64,000 bases of DNA, from the NCBI GenBank assembly GCA_024919215.1, contig CP103437.1:744001-808000 (forward strand), read 5' to 3'. The notes beneath the pieces are model-generated. The model was given only the letters and a program-made list of their open reading frames with translations, was not told the DNA's origin and made no database searches. The position numbers and the translations under genes were made by a program. Origin of the DNA: Methylophilaceae bacterium LSUCC0665. Its GTDB lineage: Bacteria > Pseudomonadota > Gammaproteobacteria > Burkholderiales > Methylophilaceae. Positions 18,108 to 27,354 of this stretch are shown here, one piece after another. The number at the start of each line of letters is the position of its first letter. Within the stretch, counting starts at the first letter, position 1.

Positions 18108-19390
18108 TGGATAAAACAGATTCTTTATTAAGGTTTATTACCTGTGGCAGTGTAGATGATGGAAAGAGTACGCTCATTGGTCGACTTCTGTATGACTCAA
18201 AAACTATCTTATCTGACACTTTAAATCAAATTGAAAAGACATCTCATAAACGAGGTTTGAGTGCGGTAGATCTATCCCTACTGACAGATGGTCTTCAAGC
18301 AGAGCGTGAGCAAGGGATTACCATCGATGTTGCGTATCGCTATTTTTCAACACCCACAAGAAAATATATTATTGCTGATTCACCAGGACATGAGCAATAC
18401 ACAAGAAATATGGTTACGGCAGCCTCAACAGCTCAGGCCGCAATTATTCTGATTGATGCAAGAAAAGGTATTCTTACTCAAACCAAGAGACATACATACC
18501 TATCAAAACTTTTAGGCATTAATCAATTTGTCGTTGCTGTAAACAAAATGGATCTCGTCAATTATGATCAAGAAATTTTCAATTCTATAGTGAAAGAGTA
18601 TAAAGCTTTATTTGATGGAATATCTGTTAATAAAAATAATCAGTTCAGTATAAACTTTATCCCCATGTCAGCACTCAACGGAGACATGGTTGTTGAAAGG
18701 CTAGAAAATATGAGTTGGTATCAAGGAGATACACTCCTGGAGATATTAGAAAATGTAGATTCACAATCAACTAATAGCAATCTTGCGTTTAGGTACCCTG
18801 TTCAATATGTTTGTAGGCCAAGAGATTCAGAAAACAAGGAATTGCATGATTTCAGAAGTTTCATGGGGCGCGTTGAATCAGGAAGAATTCAGGTGGGTGA
18901 CAAAATCAAATCTCTCCCTAGCAACCAAGAATCAACCATTAAAGCAATTTATATTGGAGATCAGTTGATAAATGAAGCTATCTCACCTCAATCTGTTTCA
19001 ATTTTGCTGAATGATGAAATCGATATATCAAGAGGTGATATGTTAACCGAATTAACAAATACCCCTTCGATAACTAAAGATTTTAATGCAACCATCTGCT
19101 GGCTATCTGAAGAACCATTAAACCAAGGCAGAGTTTATAAAATAATGCATACGAGCAAAATCGCAAAGGCGAAAATATCATCAATATTTGATAAAATAGA
19201 CGTTAATACTTTATCCTCAATTGAGTCTGAAAAAATTGAGACAAATGATATTGCCAACATAAGGGTTAATTTAGCTCAACCTATTATGTCCGATAATTAT
19301 TTTGATAACAGAAAAACAGGTTCATTTATAATCGTCGATGACAGCACTAATCATACAGTTGCAGCTGGAATGATTAACAATATTAATTAA
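18107..19390 (+). CDS. cysN: Sulfate adenylyltransferase subunit 1 (GTPase)
   Basis: A 427-residue elongation-factor-like GTPase that drives APS formation by CysD. G1 is GSVDDGKST (residues 14-22), G3 is DSPGHEQY, and G4 is NKMD, followed by two beta-barrel domains. It ends without the APS kinase (CysC) domain found in NodQ/CysNC fusions, consistent with the APS-reductase-type CysH next door. Length is standard for CysN alone. Confidence 0.97.
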   Translation: MDKTDSLLRFITCGSVDDGKSTLIGRLLYDSKTILSDTLNQIEKTSHKRGLSAVDLSLLTDGLQAEREQGITIDVAYRYFSTPTRKYIIADSPGHEQYTRNMVTAASTAQAAIILIDARKGILTQTKRHTYLSKLLGINQFVVAVNKMDLVNYDQEIFNSIVKEYKALFDGISVNKNNQFSINFIPMSALNGDMVVERLENMSWYQGDTLLEILENVDSQSTNSNLAFRYPVQYVCRPRDSENKELHDFRSFMGRVESGRIQVGDKIKSLPSNQESTIKAIYIGDQLINEAISPQSVSILLNDEIDISRGDMLTELTNTPSITKDFNATICWLSEEPLNQGRVYKIMHTSKIAKAKISSIFDKIDVNTLSSIESEKIETNDIANIRVNLAQPIMSDNYFDNRKTGSFIIVDDSTNHTVAAGMINNIN

Positions 19391-19399
19391 AGGAAAATT

Positions 19400-19726
19400 A
19401 TGACTTACGTAGTAACAGAAAATTGTATTCAGTGTAAATATACAGATTGTGTAGATGTTTGCCCTGTTGATTGTTTTGTAGAAGGTCCAAACTTTCTAGC
19501 AATTGATCCGGAAGAGTGTATAGATTGCACTTTATGTGTTGCAGAATGCCCAGCAGAAGCAATTTTTGCTGAGGACGACGTACCTGAAGATCAACTTGAT
19601 TTTATTGAAATAAATGCAAAATTAGCAAAGGTTTGGCCAATTATCTCTGAAAGAAAAGATCCACTTCCTGACGCTGATTCTTTTAATGGAAAAGAAGGTA
19701 AAAGGGAATTACTCATCGAGGAGTAA
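19400..19726 (+). CDS. fdxA: Seven-iron ferredoxin
   Basis: A 108-residue FdxA-type ferredoxin with two cluster motifs: [18 protein letters not shown] near the N-terminus (3Fe-4S plus one ligand of the second cluster) and [15 protein letters not shown] for the 4Fe-4S cluster. The C-terminal half matches the Azotobacter FdI-like extension. AAGGAAAAT lies seven bases before the ATG, and it follows cysN by nine bases, so it is probably co-transcribed. It could donate electrons to CysI, since no CysJ is present; that is inference. The final codons lie in a hairpin and overlap the end of the transporter gene by 18 bases. Confidence 0.92.
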   Translation: MTYVVTENCIQCKYTDCVDVCPVDCFVEGPNFLAIDPEECIDCTLCVAECPAEAIFAEDDVPEDQLDFIEINAKLAKVWPIISERKDPLPDADSFNGKEGKRELLIEE

Positions 19727-19730
19727 TTCC
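19705..19730. terminator. Hairpin spanning the converging ends of fdxA and the Bcr/CflA gene
   Basis: GGAATTACTC (19705-19714), loop ATCGAG, GAGTAATTCC (19721-19730): a perfect ten-base-pair stem holding the last codons and stops of both genes. Reading the minus strand, the tail CTTTTACC is moderately T-rich, so termination is more likely for the transporter transcript. The plus side has no T tract. Confidence 0.55.
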
Positions 19731-20905
19731 TCATCCTTCCACGCCTGAGTTTTGGTAATTGCTAGCAATCCTAAAAAGAATATTACCAACATACCAATAG
19801 CCAAGGTAGCTAAAGATCCCCATATTATTGGTATTACTAGTCCTGCAACAAATGATGAGACCAACATCTGACTAAAAGCCTGACCGGATGCGGCAGTCCC
19901 CCTCGCCTTTGGGAAACAATCTAATGCTTTTATTGAAATTAGAGGCATTGCAGCCGCCATACCAATATTGTAAAAAGCAATCAATCCAATATTAATAAAT
20001 AAAATACTTGGGAAAAATAAACAGAAGATCAAATTAAAAGTAGTAATTAATAACATCCACAAATAAGCTACTTTTAACATTCTCGCTGGACTAATGATAC
20101 CTGCTGTTTTTTTTGAAATAAAAGATCCTAGTATCATCCCAGTCACCGTCGGAATAAATAAGTATCCAAATTGCGATGAGCTAAGATTTAAATGCTGCAT
20201 CAAAAAAATTGGACTTGATAATACATAAAGGAAAAATGCAGAAAAATTGAATGAAACAGCAAGGATTAAAAAAATATAATTTTTATCATTCAATAAATCT
20301 TTGTACCTATTTAAAACGGATTCAAAATTAAAAGGGAGTCGATTCTGCTTACTAATTGTTTCTGGCAGAAAGTTGACTGAAAAAAAAGTTATTAAAACTG
20401 AGTAGATTATCAAAAAAATAAAAATAGCTTGCCAACTTATTCCTAACAATAAGCCACCAACCATTGGTGCAATAGCAGGGGCAATACCAAAAATAATTTG
20501 AATTGTTGCCATTACTTTTTGTGCAGTTGCACCACTGTAAAGATCTCTTACCATCGCCCGAGCAACCACATTACCAGCCCCAGCGCCTACTCCCTGAATT
20601 AATCTGCTGATCCAGAGCATCTCAATACTATTTGCAAACGCACATCCAATTGAACCAAGAATAAATAGTGACATACCATATTTAATTGTCTTAATTCTTC
20701 CAATCGAGTCAGATATAGCTCCATGAAAAATCGTCATGATGGTATAAGGCACTAAATAAAAAGTTAGTGTTTGTTGGATAAAGTTAGAATTTGTTGCAAG
20801 GTCATATTCCATAACCTCGAAGGCCGGAAGATAAGTATCAATTGCAAACGGAGCTAACGCAGTTAGGGAAGCTAGAATAAGAATTCTTGGATTAAGGAAA
20901 AACAT
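19709..20905 (-). CDS. Bcr/CflA family multidrug efflux transporter (MFS)
   Basis: A 398-residue major facilitator with twelve predicted membrane helices. The N-terminal stretch [13 protein letters not shown] is the Bcr/CflA signature. Other landmarks are [16 protein letters not shown] in the first cytoplasmic loop and [21 protein letters not shown] in helix 4-5. It would export drugs or metabolites by proton antiport; the substrate is not readable. It follows pqqE by 15 bases on the same strand, so it may share the pqq transcript. Its C-terminus is encoded in the hairpin shared with fdxA. Confidence 0.9.
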   Translation of the reverse strand: MFFLNPRILILASLTALAPFAIDTYLPAFEVMEYDLATNSNFIQQTLTFYLVPYTIMTIFHGAISDSIGRIKTIKYGMSLFILGSIGCAFANSIEMLWISRLIQGVGAGAGNVVARAMVRDLYSGATAQKVMATIQIIFGIAPAIAPMVGGLLLGISWQAIFIFLIIYSVLITFFSVNFLPETISKQNRLPFNFESVLNRYKDLLNDKNYIFLILAVSFNFSAFFLYVLSSPIFLMQHLNLSSSQFGYLFIPTVTGMILGSFISKKTAGIISPARMLKVAYLWMLLITTFNLIFCLFFPSILFINIGLIAFYNIGMAAAMPLISIKALDCFPKARGTAASGQAFSQMLVSSFVAGLVIPIIWGSLATLAIGMLVIFFLGLLAITKTQAWKDEELLLDE

Positions 20906-20920
20906 AATTCATTATAAAGC

Positions 20921-22105
20921 TTATGGCATAGCTTTAAAATCTTTAAGTCTTTCTTTATGCTCTCCTTGAATTAATTCTTTTGAATTTTTATCGGTTCTAA
21001 AAATAATTGGTTGCGCCTGAAGTATTTCATTTTTTGAATCCTCAAGGGCTTGATCAATTAAATGTCTATGAGGTGATTTTGTACATATCGGATCTGCTCC
21101 TTCCGCATCGCCAGAAAGTAAGTATGCTTGGCATCGACAGCCGCCTAAATCATTTTCTTTTTCAGAGCATGATCGGCAAGGTTCTTTCATCCAATCATCC
21201 CCGCGATACTTGTTAAATGCTGAGGAATCATACCAAATCTCGTTGAGCTGATCATTTTTTACATTCGGAAACTCAATATTAGGAAGAACTCTAGCTGAGT
21301 GACATGGAAGCACATCGCCGTTGGCTGTCACAATCATAAATACTTCACCCCAACCATTCATACATTTTTTTGGTCTTTCAGCATAGTAATCAGGAACAAC
21401 AAAAAAGATTTTCATCTTGTTGCCAATATATTCTCTAAACTCATTGGTAATTTTTTCAGCCTCATCGATCTGTTCTTTCGTAGGCATTAACTGATTTCTG
21501 TTGATAAGCGACCAGCCGTAATACTGTGTATTGGCTAATTCAACATAGTCTGCACCAAGCTTCTCAGCCATTTCTAAAATTTCCTTGATATGGCCGATGT
21601 TATAGCGATGAATAACAACATTAAGGACCATCGGATAGCCACGGTCTTTAATCATCGCTGCAACTTTTTGTTTTAATTTAAAGGTTTTCGTGTCAGTAAC
21701 AAAATTAGAAATCTCTTCGGTAATGTCGTGCATCGATAACTGAATATGGTCTAAGCCGCCTGCCTTAAAGGCATCAATTCTCTTTTCTGTTAAGCCAACA
21801 CCAGAAGTGATTAGGTTGGAGTAGTATCCCAGCTGATTAGCCTCAGTCACGATATCCTCAATATCGTCTCTTAAAAGAGGTTCGCCACCCGAAATTCCAA
21901 GCTGTAAAGCACCCATTTTTCTAGCGTCTCTAAGTACTTTAATCCACTCATCTGTATTCAACTCATTTGTTGTATGATCTGCATAATCTGTTGGGTTGTA
22001 GCAAAATGCACAGTGGAGTGGGCATCGATATGTAATTTCAGCTAATAACCATAATGGTTGTGTTTGAGTGATGTTTGATTCAACGCCATTATTGAGAGTT
22101 GTCAT
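20921..22105 (-). CDS. pqqE: PqqA peptide cyclase (radical SAM) PqqE
   Basis: A 394-residue radical SAM enzyme that forms the carbon-carbon bond between Glu and Tyr of PqqA, the first committed step in PQQ synthesis. The radical SAM motif CPLHCAFC is near residue 28. The SPASM region contains CNG-type cysteines (KCMNGWGEVF, LPCHSARV, CRSCSEKENDLGGCRC). It works with PqqD as peptide chaperone, encoded two bases upstream. No PqqA substrate gene is found at this locus. Confidence 0.97.
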   Translation of the reverse strand: MTTLNNGVESNITQTQPLWLLAEITYRCPLHCAFCYNPTDYADHTTNELNTDEWIKVLRDARKMGALQLGISGGEPLLRDDIEDIVTEANQLGYYSNLITSGVGLTEKRIDAFKAGGLDHIQLSMHDITEEISNFVTDTKTFKLKQKVAAMIKDRGYPMVLNVVIHRYNIGHIKEILEMAEKLGADYVELANTQYYGWSLINRNQLMPTKEQIDEAEKITNEFREYIGNKMKIFFVVPDYYAERPKKCMNGWGEVFMIVTANGDVLPCHSARVLPNIEFPNVKNDQLNEIWYDSSAFNKYRGDDWMKEPCRSCSEKENDLGGCRCQAYLLSGDAEGADPICTKSPHRHLIDQALEDSKNEILQAQPIIFRTDKNSKELIQGEHKERLKDFKAMP

Positions 22106-22107
22106 TA

Positions 22108-22389
22108 TTATTCCTTAGAAATCCAAGCTTTGTTAAGAGCAAATTCAAACATTGAAATAATATCTTTTTCAATGTCTCCAGCATCATTAAACTTTTCTTT
22201 TAATAAAGTTACTACATTTTCTACACTATTTATACCGTCAACAAGATTTAAAATTTCTCCAGCACTAGGATTTAGTTTAACCATGCCTTCTGGAAATAAG
22301 ATGACATAACAATTTTGTGCTTCTTCCCATTGAAATCTGTGGTGTGGTGCTATTTTATATATATCTGATAAATCAATTTTTTGTGTCAT
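22108..22389 (-). CDS. pqqD: PQQ biosynthesis protein PqqD (PqqA chaperone)
   Basis: A 93-residue RiPP recognition protein that binds PqqA and presents it to PqqE. Conserved elements include YKIAPHHRFQWEEAQ, VILFPEGMVKLN, and SAGEILNLVDG. A longer frame from 22425 would overlap pqqC by 35 bases and add twelve residues unlike the family. I chose 22389, which gives the usual length and starts one base after the pqqC stop. Confidence 0.93.
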   Translation of the reverse strand: MTQKIDLSDIYKIAPHHRFQWEEAQNCYVILFPEGMVKLNPSAGEILNLVDGINSVENVVTLLKEKFNDAGDIEKDIISMFEFALNKAWISKE

Positions 22390-22390
22390 A

Positions 22391-23128
22391 TCAATATACC
22401 GGTTGTTTGAGATATTCTCTACCATCCATGGTGATTTTAGATGACTGGAGCATGATTGAGTCTGCGATTACCCATAAAATATTTAATTTAAACTGAAGAA
22501 TATCTAAAGCCTTCTCCTGCATTTCTCGTGAATGACTGAAATAATCCAAAGTTATATTTAAGCCTTGCTCAACATCTCGTCTTGCTTCTGTTAATCTTTT
22601 TTTGAAATACTTTAAACCCGACTCATCAATCCATGGATACATTTCTGGCCATGAACTAATCCTTTGTTGATGGATATGAGGTGCAAATAACTCAGTCAAT
22701 GAAGAACACATCGATTCTTGCCAAGATCGTTGTTTACAAAAGTTAACATAGGCATCAACAGCAAATTTCACACCTGGGGAAACATGCTTGAGTGATACCA
22801 CGTCTTCTCTTGACAAACCTACAGCACCGCCTAGTTCGACCCAGGCTTCTATACCGCCATAAGCATTTTCCATTGTTCCATCATGATCAGTAATTCGAAC
22901 TATCCATTGTTTACGAGCCTCCACATCAGGGCAGTTTGACAATATTGCGGCATCTTTAAGAGGAATGCTGATTTGATAATAAAAACGGTTTAATACCCAT
23001 GCTTGTAACTGCTCTTTGCTAAGTTTACCCTCATACATAGCAACGTGAAATGGATGATAAATATGATAACCCTGGCCCTTAGTCCTAAGTTTTTGTTCGA
23101 ACTCTTCCCTGCTCCATGGTGCTTCCAT
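22391..23128 (-). CDS. pqqC: Pyrroloquinoline-quinone synthase PqqC
   Basis: A 245-residue cofactorless oxidase that performs the final ring closure and eight-electron oxidation to PQQ. The start [12 protein letters not shown] and the stretch [20 protein letters not shown] are typical. Active-site histidines are spread through segments such as RITDHDG and [12 protein letters not shown]. Length is normal. It lies 20 bases after pqqB and directly before pqqD. Confidence 0.97.
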   Translation of the reverse strand: MEAPWSREEFEQKLRTKGQGYHIYHPFHVAMYEGKLSKEQLQAWVLNRFYYQISIPLKDAAILSNCPDVEARKQWIVRITDHDGTMENAYGGIEAWVELGGAVGLSREDVVSLKHVSPGVKFAVDAYVNFCKQRSWQESMCSSLTELFAPHIHQQRISSWPEMYPWIDESGLKYFKKRLTEARRDVEQGLNITLDYFSHSREMQEKALDILQFKLNILWVIADSIMLQSSKITMDGREYLKQPVY

Positions 23129-23148
23129 TCAAAACCTTTCTTTTATAT

Positions 23149-24063
23149 CTAGATTATTATATCCATACCGTCATAGGACACTTCTATCCCATGAGAATTC
23201 AAAACTTGTCTCTCAGGAGAGTCCTCGCGAAGGATTGGGTTGGTGTTATTAATATGAATCAATATCTTTCTTGGCTTTTCAAGCGAAGTAAGGGTATCAA
23301 TGATTCCGCCTTTACTTGATTGATCTAAATGACCCATTTCACTGGCTAATTTATCATTTATTCCAAAACGGGACATCTCATCATTTGTCCAAACAGTTCC
23401 ATCAACAAGAATAACATCAGCATTTTTCATAAAATCATATACATGGTCTTCAATCACCCCAAGGCCTGGAGCATAGAATAAATTTTTACCTGTTTTTTTG
23501 TCTAAAACACGATAACCGACATTATCTCCCGGGACTGTATTGTGTCTGTGAGGTGAGTATGGTGGTGCTTCACTTTTTAGAGGGACTGCAGTAAATTCTA
23601 GATCATCGGCTTTAGGAATTTCAAAAGGCTTCAAATCAGTCTTGACTTCATGCCAATTAACTCCCCTAAAGTGACCTAAAATATTAAAGATTGGAAAACC
23701 AGTGGTCATATCCTCGTGAACAGACTTTGTACAATATATATCCCAAGGTTTATCATGTTCTCTTAGAATTAATAAACCCGTTGTGTGATCAATTTGACCA
23801 TCACAAATAATAATTGAAGCAATTCCGGTATCTCTAACTTTTCTTGCTGGCTGTAGCGGAGGGAATGACTCAATTTGAGCCCGGATATCTGGAGATGCAT
23901 TAAAAAGAATCCAATCTTCTCCGTTGCTACTCACAGTAATCGATGACTGCGTTCGAGCGGAGGATTTTATGTTGTGCTGTCTTAAACCTTTACAATTTTC
24001 GCAATTACAATTCCACTGAGGAAAACCTCCTCCAGCACCAGAACCTAAAACTCTTATATGCAT
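23149..24063 (-). CDS. pqqB: PQQ biosynthesis protein PqqB
   Basis: A 304-residue metallo-beta-lactamase-fold protein, an oxygenase/hydroxylase acting on the cyclised PQQ precursor. The N-terminus RVLGSGAGGGFPQWNCNC carries the family cysteine cluster. ILVDGTVWTNDEM and MGHLDQSSKGGI are also typical. It is the first visible gene of the pqq set, preceded by AAGGG eight bases before the ATG. The region between it and the aroG terminator holds no pqqA. Confidence 0.97.
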   Translation of the reverse strand: MHIRVLGSGAGGGFPQWNCNCENCKGLRQHNIKSSARTQSSITVSSNGEDWILFNASPDIRAQIESFPPLQPARKVRDTGIASIIICDGQIDHTTGLLILREHDKPWDIYCTKSVHEDMTTGFPIFNILGHFRGVNWHEVKTDLKPFEIPKADDLEFTAVPLKSEAPPYSPHRHNTVPGDNVGYRVLDKKTGKNLFYAPGLGVIEDHVYDFMKNADVILVDGTVWTNDEMSRFGINDKLASEMGHLDQSSKGGIIDTLTSLEKPRKILIHINNTNPILREDSPERQVLNSHGIEVSYDGMDIII

Positions 24064-24097
24064 AAAATACCCTTAAAAAATTAAGTGATGAGTATGA

Positions 24098-24103
24098 AGT
24101 ATA
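24098..24103 (-). promoter_or_regulatory. Possible pqqB -10 element
   Basis: TATACT on the minus strand, 34 bases before the pqqB ATG, with a weak TTTATG 18 bases upstream. Located between the aroG terminator and pqqB, where a promoter is required if the terminator is efficient. Confidence 0.35.
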
Positions 24104-24132
24104 TTTGATTTAAAACTTAGGCATAAATATGC

Positions 24133-24157
24133 AAAAAAAACTCATGGAATTCATGAG
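24133..24157 (-). terminator. Rho-independent terminator of the gyrA-to-aroG operon
   Basis: On the minus strand CTCATG, a five-base loop, CATGAG, then eight T. It starts seven bases after the aroG stop codon. It separates the gyrA-serC-pheA-hisC-aroG transcript from pqqB. Confidence 0.82.
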
Positions 24158-24163
24158 ATCAAA

Positions 24164-25180
24164 TTAGATTTTTTTATTTAATATGGATGCAATTTGAGTT
24201 AATTCAGACATCAATGTTTTTAACTCACTTGGGTCAATTGCTTGATCAGCATCACACCATGCTTCACAGGGAGTAGGATGCATTTCAACCAACAACCCAT
24301 CCGCTCCAGCAGCTATTGCTGCTCTAGCAAGCGATGGAACCATCCATGCTTTTCCTCCAGCATGGGATGGATCAATAATGACTGGTAAATGTGTTTCACG
24401 TTTCAAAACAGGAACTGCAGTTACATCCATTACATTTCTATAGGCTGTCTCAAAAGTTCTGATACCTCGCTCACAGAAAATAATATTATGATTACCTCCT
24501 GAGGCAATGTATTCAGCCGCCATGAGCCACTCAGATATAGTTGCGGACAATCCACGTTTTAAAATAACAGGTACATGTACTTTCCCAACCTCTTTTAAAA
24601 GCTCAAAATTTTGCATATTGCGTGTACCAATTTGTATGACATCAACCCCTTTTTCAAGGAAGGTGTCCAAATGTCTTACATCTAGAAGTTCAGTCACTAT
24701 AGGAAGATCTTCAGCACTGGCTGCTTCTTTAAACATATCCAAACCTTCAAACCCTATTCCTTGAAAAGAGTAAGGACTTGTTCTAGGCTTAAATGCTCCT
24801 CCCCTCATCAAACGCACACCTGCAGCTTTCACTGCTTTTGCAGCAGCTGCCATTTGAGACGGTGTTTCGACAGAACAAGGGCCAGATATAATTTGTATGT
24901 TTTCACCACCAAGAAGATGGCCATTGATATTTACAATTGTGTCTTCATTGTGCCATTCTCTGGCGACAATTTTATATGGCTTTACGATGTGTAAAGCTTG
25001 CTGAACTCCAGGAAGTGACTCAAGTAATTCTGGATCAAGAATACGTTCATCGCCGATAGCGCCGATAACAGTCTTCTCAATGCCTTTTGATACAGATGCG
25101 TCCAGACCTTTGTCTTTAATCTTATCGATAACATTATCAATCTGCTCTTGGGTGGCAGATTTATCCATCACAATTATCAT
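24164..25180 (-). CDS. aroF: 3-deoxy-7-phosphoheptulonate synthase (type I-beta with N-terminal regulatory domain)
   Basis: A 338-residue DAHP synthase joining phosphoenolpyruvate and erythrose 4-phosphate, the entry to the shikimate pathway. Residues 1-70 form a ferredoxin-like regulatory domain (MIIVMDKSATQEQID onward), as in the Thermotoga-type enzyme. The barrel follows with ISGPCSVET, RGGAFKPRTSPYSFQG and IIDPSHAGGK. The regulatory domain suggests aromatic amino acid feedback. It overlaps hisC by four bases and closes the operon before a terminator. Confidence 0.93.
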   Translation of the reverse strand: MIIVMDKSATQEQIDNVIDKIKDKGLDASVSKGIEKTVIGAIGDERILDPELLESLPGVQQALHIVKPYKIVAREWHNEDTIVNINGHLLGGENIQIISGPCSVETPSQMAAAAKAVKAAGVRLMRGGAFKPRTSPYSFQGIGFEGLDMFKEAASAEDLPIVTELLDVRHLDTFLEKGVDVIQIGTRNMQNFELLKEVGKVHVPVILKRGLSATISEWLMAAEYIASGGNHNIIFCERGIRTFETAYRNVMDVTAVPVLKRETHLPVIIDPSHAGGKAWMVPSLARAAIAAGADGLLVEMHPTPCEAWCDADQAIDPSELKTLMSELTQIASILNKKI

Positions 25181-26283
25181 TTAATATTTCCCATAAATTC
25201 AGTTAAACAATTAATAAACATTTTATTCTCATCTTCTGTGCCTATGCTGACTCTTAAAAATTCTGGCATGCCGTAATTGGCAATAGGCCGTAATATGATA
25301 CCTTTATTTAATAAATAATCATAACAACCACGCGCATTTAAATCACTCTTGAGTGAAAAGCTTATAAAATTTCCATAGCTTTTAATGTAATCGATACCAA
25401 GGTTATCAAAACTATTTTCTAAATATTTTTTTTGTTCTCTATTTTTTCTTGCACCTTCTTTAACAAATTCAATATCGGATAGAGATAATAAAGCAGCCAA
25501 TTGAGCAACTGAATTAACATTAAATGGTTGCCTAATCTGATTAATCTTGGCAATGATTTCTTTTGAGGCAGCACCAAAACCAACCCTAAGAGAGGCTAAC
25601 CCGTAAGCTTTAGAAAAACTTCTACTTATTAATAAATTATTAAATTGATTTAACCATTTAAATGAATCTGATCTTTGATTTTCATCTAAATACTCTTCAT
25701 AAGCTTCATCCAATACAACTAGAATATGATCTGGTACTTTTTCCAAGAAGTTAAACAGCAATGGCTTATCAATCAAGGTCCCGGTCGGGTTATTAGGGTT
25801 TGCCACAAATATCAATTTTGTTTTAGATGAAATTTTTTTCAGAAAACCATCAAGATTATGAGCGTAATCAATAGCAGGTACAGTCACCTCACTTGCTCCA
25901 ATTGCTTTTGTAACCAGCCCATAGACCGCAAAGGCATGTTCAGAAAAAATTACTTCTGAATCTTGATCTAGAACTATACGAGCAGCAAGCTCTAAAATAT
26001 CATTTGATCCATTGCCAATTACAATCTGATTTGTTTCAAGCTCGAAATGCTCTGAAATTTTATGAATTAAGCTATAACCAGATCCATCAGGATATAGCTC
26101 ATACTCATTAAATTTAGCTAGAGCTTTTTTTACAATAGGAGAGATGCCGTAAGGATTTTCATTTGAAGCTAATTTAATAATTTTATCTTCTGGAATACCT
26201 ATTTTTCTGGACAGCTCCTCAATTGGCATACCACCTACGTACGGTTCAATATTATCTAAATTTTTTAAAAACTGTATTGTCAT
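25177..26283 (-). CDS. hisC: Histidinol-phosphate aminotransferase
   Basis: A 368-residue PLP aminotransferase for histidine synthesis, possibly also active on aromatic keto acids. Landmarks are KLASNENPYGISP near the N-terminus, FVANPNNPTGTLI, VVLDEAYEEYL, and the PLP lysine in SRSFSKAYGLASLRVGFG. It sits between pheA and aroF in an aromatic amino acid operon, so a second role in phenylalanine or tyrosine transamination is reasonable. That placement is common in betaproteobacteria. Confidence 0.92.
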   Translation of the reverse strand: MTIQFLKNLDNIEPYVGGMPIEELSRKIGIPEDKIIKLASNENPYGISPIVKKALAKFNEYELYPDGSGYSLIHKISEHFELETNQIVIGNGSNDILELAARIVLDQDSEVIFSEHAFAVYGLVTKAIGASEVTVPAIDYAHNLDGFLKKISSKTKLIFVANPNNPTGTLIDKPLLFNFLEKVPDHILVVLDEAYEEYLDENQRSDSFKWLNQFNNLLISRSFSKAYGLASLRVGFGAASKEIIAKINQIRQPFNVNSVAQLAALLSLSDIEFVKEGARKNREQKKYLENSFDNLGIDYIKSYGNFISFSLKSDLNARGCYDYLLNKGIILRPIANYGMPEFLRVSIGTEDENKMFINCLTEFMGNIK

Positions 26284-26295
26284 TAGATGAAGATT

Positions 26296-27354
26296 TTAAT
26301 ATTTTGGGTAGGAACCGAGATACTTTAAAAAACTTGCTTTCGATTCTACTTCAGCCAAGGATTTCTTTATTTTAGGATCATCATAATGACCATCCAAATC
26401 AATAAAGAAAACATATTCCCACATGCCAATCTTTGCAGGTCTTGATTCTAGTTTAGTCATGCTGACTTTATTTTTTGCGAAAGGTTGAACTAGGTCAGCT
26501 ATTGCTCCTGGTTTATTTTTTGTTGCAACAACTATAGAGGTTTTATCGATACCACTTCTCTTCGTATCCTGAGAAGATAAAATAAGAAACCTAGTTGTAT
26601 TTGTTTTCTCATCTTCAATATTTTCTCGAATAATCTTTAATTTATATAAATTTGCTGCTCTTTCACTAGCAATTGCAGCGCTACCCTTTTCTTTTTTGGC
26701 TAACCTAACACCTTCAGAATTACTTAACACTGCTTGAGTTTCCACATTTGGTAAGTGATTCATTAACCAGTTATGACATTGAGCAAGAGATTGACCGTGA
26801 GAGTATACTTTTTTAATCGACTTTAAATTACTCACTGAGGCTATCAGGTTATGGTGAATAGGCAAAATTACCTCACCACAAATTTTAAGGTCAGAGCTAA
26901 GAAGTAAATCAAGGGTTCGACTAACAGCACCTTCAGTAGAATTTTCCACCGGAACAACTCCATACTGACTCTCATTAGATTGCACATTACTAAAGACTTC
27001 ATCGATACTTGCTGCTGGAACAAAATGAATGTTATTACCAAATTTTTTTATTACCGCCTCTTCACTGAATGTTCCTTGGGGACCCAAAAAACTCACTGCC
27101 AATTTTTTTTCTAAAGCTCTACAACTTGAAATAATTGATGAAAAAATTGAACGAATTGATTCGGTGGATAGTGGTCCTGTATTTTCTTCAATCAGCTTCC
27201 TATAAATTTGTGCTTCACGCTCAGGCTTGTATATAACACCATCTTTCTTTAGGGTACCAATTTTTTTTGCGCAGTCAGCTCGCTTAGAAACAAGCTCTAA
27301 TATTTTTTTATCTATATTATCAATCGAGATTCTTAATTTATCCAGATTGCTCAT
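26296..27354 (-). CDS. pheA: Bifunctional chorismate mutase/prephenate dehydratase
   Basis: A 352-residue enzyme making phenylpyruvate from chorismate. An AroQ-type chorismate mutase domain covers residues 1-85 (LDKLRISIDNIDKKILELVSKRA). The dehydratase domain starts at about 90 (VSFLGPQGTFSEEAV) and includes VVPVENSTEGAVSRTLDLL and TRFLIL. A C-terminal ACT domain (from TSIVVATKNKPGAIADL) should bind phenylalanine for feedback inhibition. It overlaps serC by four bases. Confidence 0.96.
   Translation of the reverse strand: MSNLDKLRISIDNIDKKILELVSKRADCAKKIGTLKKDGVIYKPEREAQIYRKLIEENTGPLSTESIRSIFSSIISSCRALEKKLAVSFLGPQGTFSEEAVIKKFGNNIHFVPAASIDEVFSNVQSNESQYGVVPVENSTEGAVSRTLDLLLSSDLKICGEVILPIHHNLIASVSNLKSIKKVYSHGQSLAQCHNWLMNHLPNVETQAVLSNSEGVRLAKKEKGSAAIASERAANLYKLKIIRENIEDEKTNTTRFLILSSQDTKRSGIDKTSIVVATKNKPGAIADLVQPFAKNKVSMTKLESRPAKIGMWEYVFFIDLDGHYDDPKIKKSLAEVESKASFLKYLGSYPKY

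Noticed and set aside
18107-19390. CysN with a fused APS kinase (CysNC)
   Set aside because: The protein ends at 427 residues with no second P-loop, and CysH is of the APS-reductase type, so no kinase is needed.
22390-22425. Longer PqqD start overlapping pqqC by 35 bases
   Set aside because: The extra twelve residues are unlike PqqD, whereas the start at 22389 gives the usual length and lies one base after the pqqC stop.
24064-24132. A pqqA gene hidden between aroG and pqqB
   Set aside because: All short ATG frames on the minus strand end within a few codons, and none has the Glu-x3-Tyr core.
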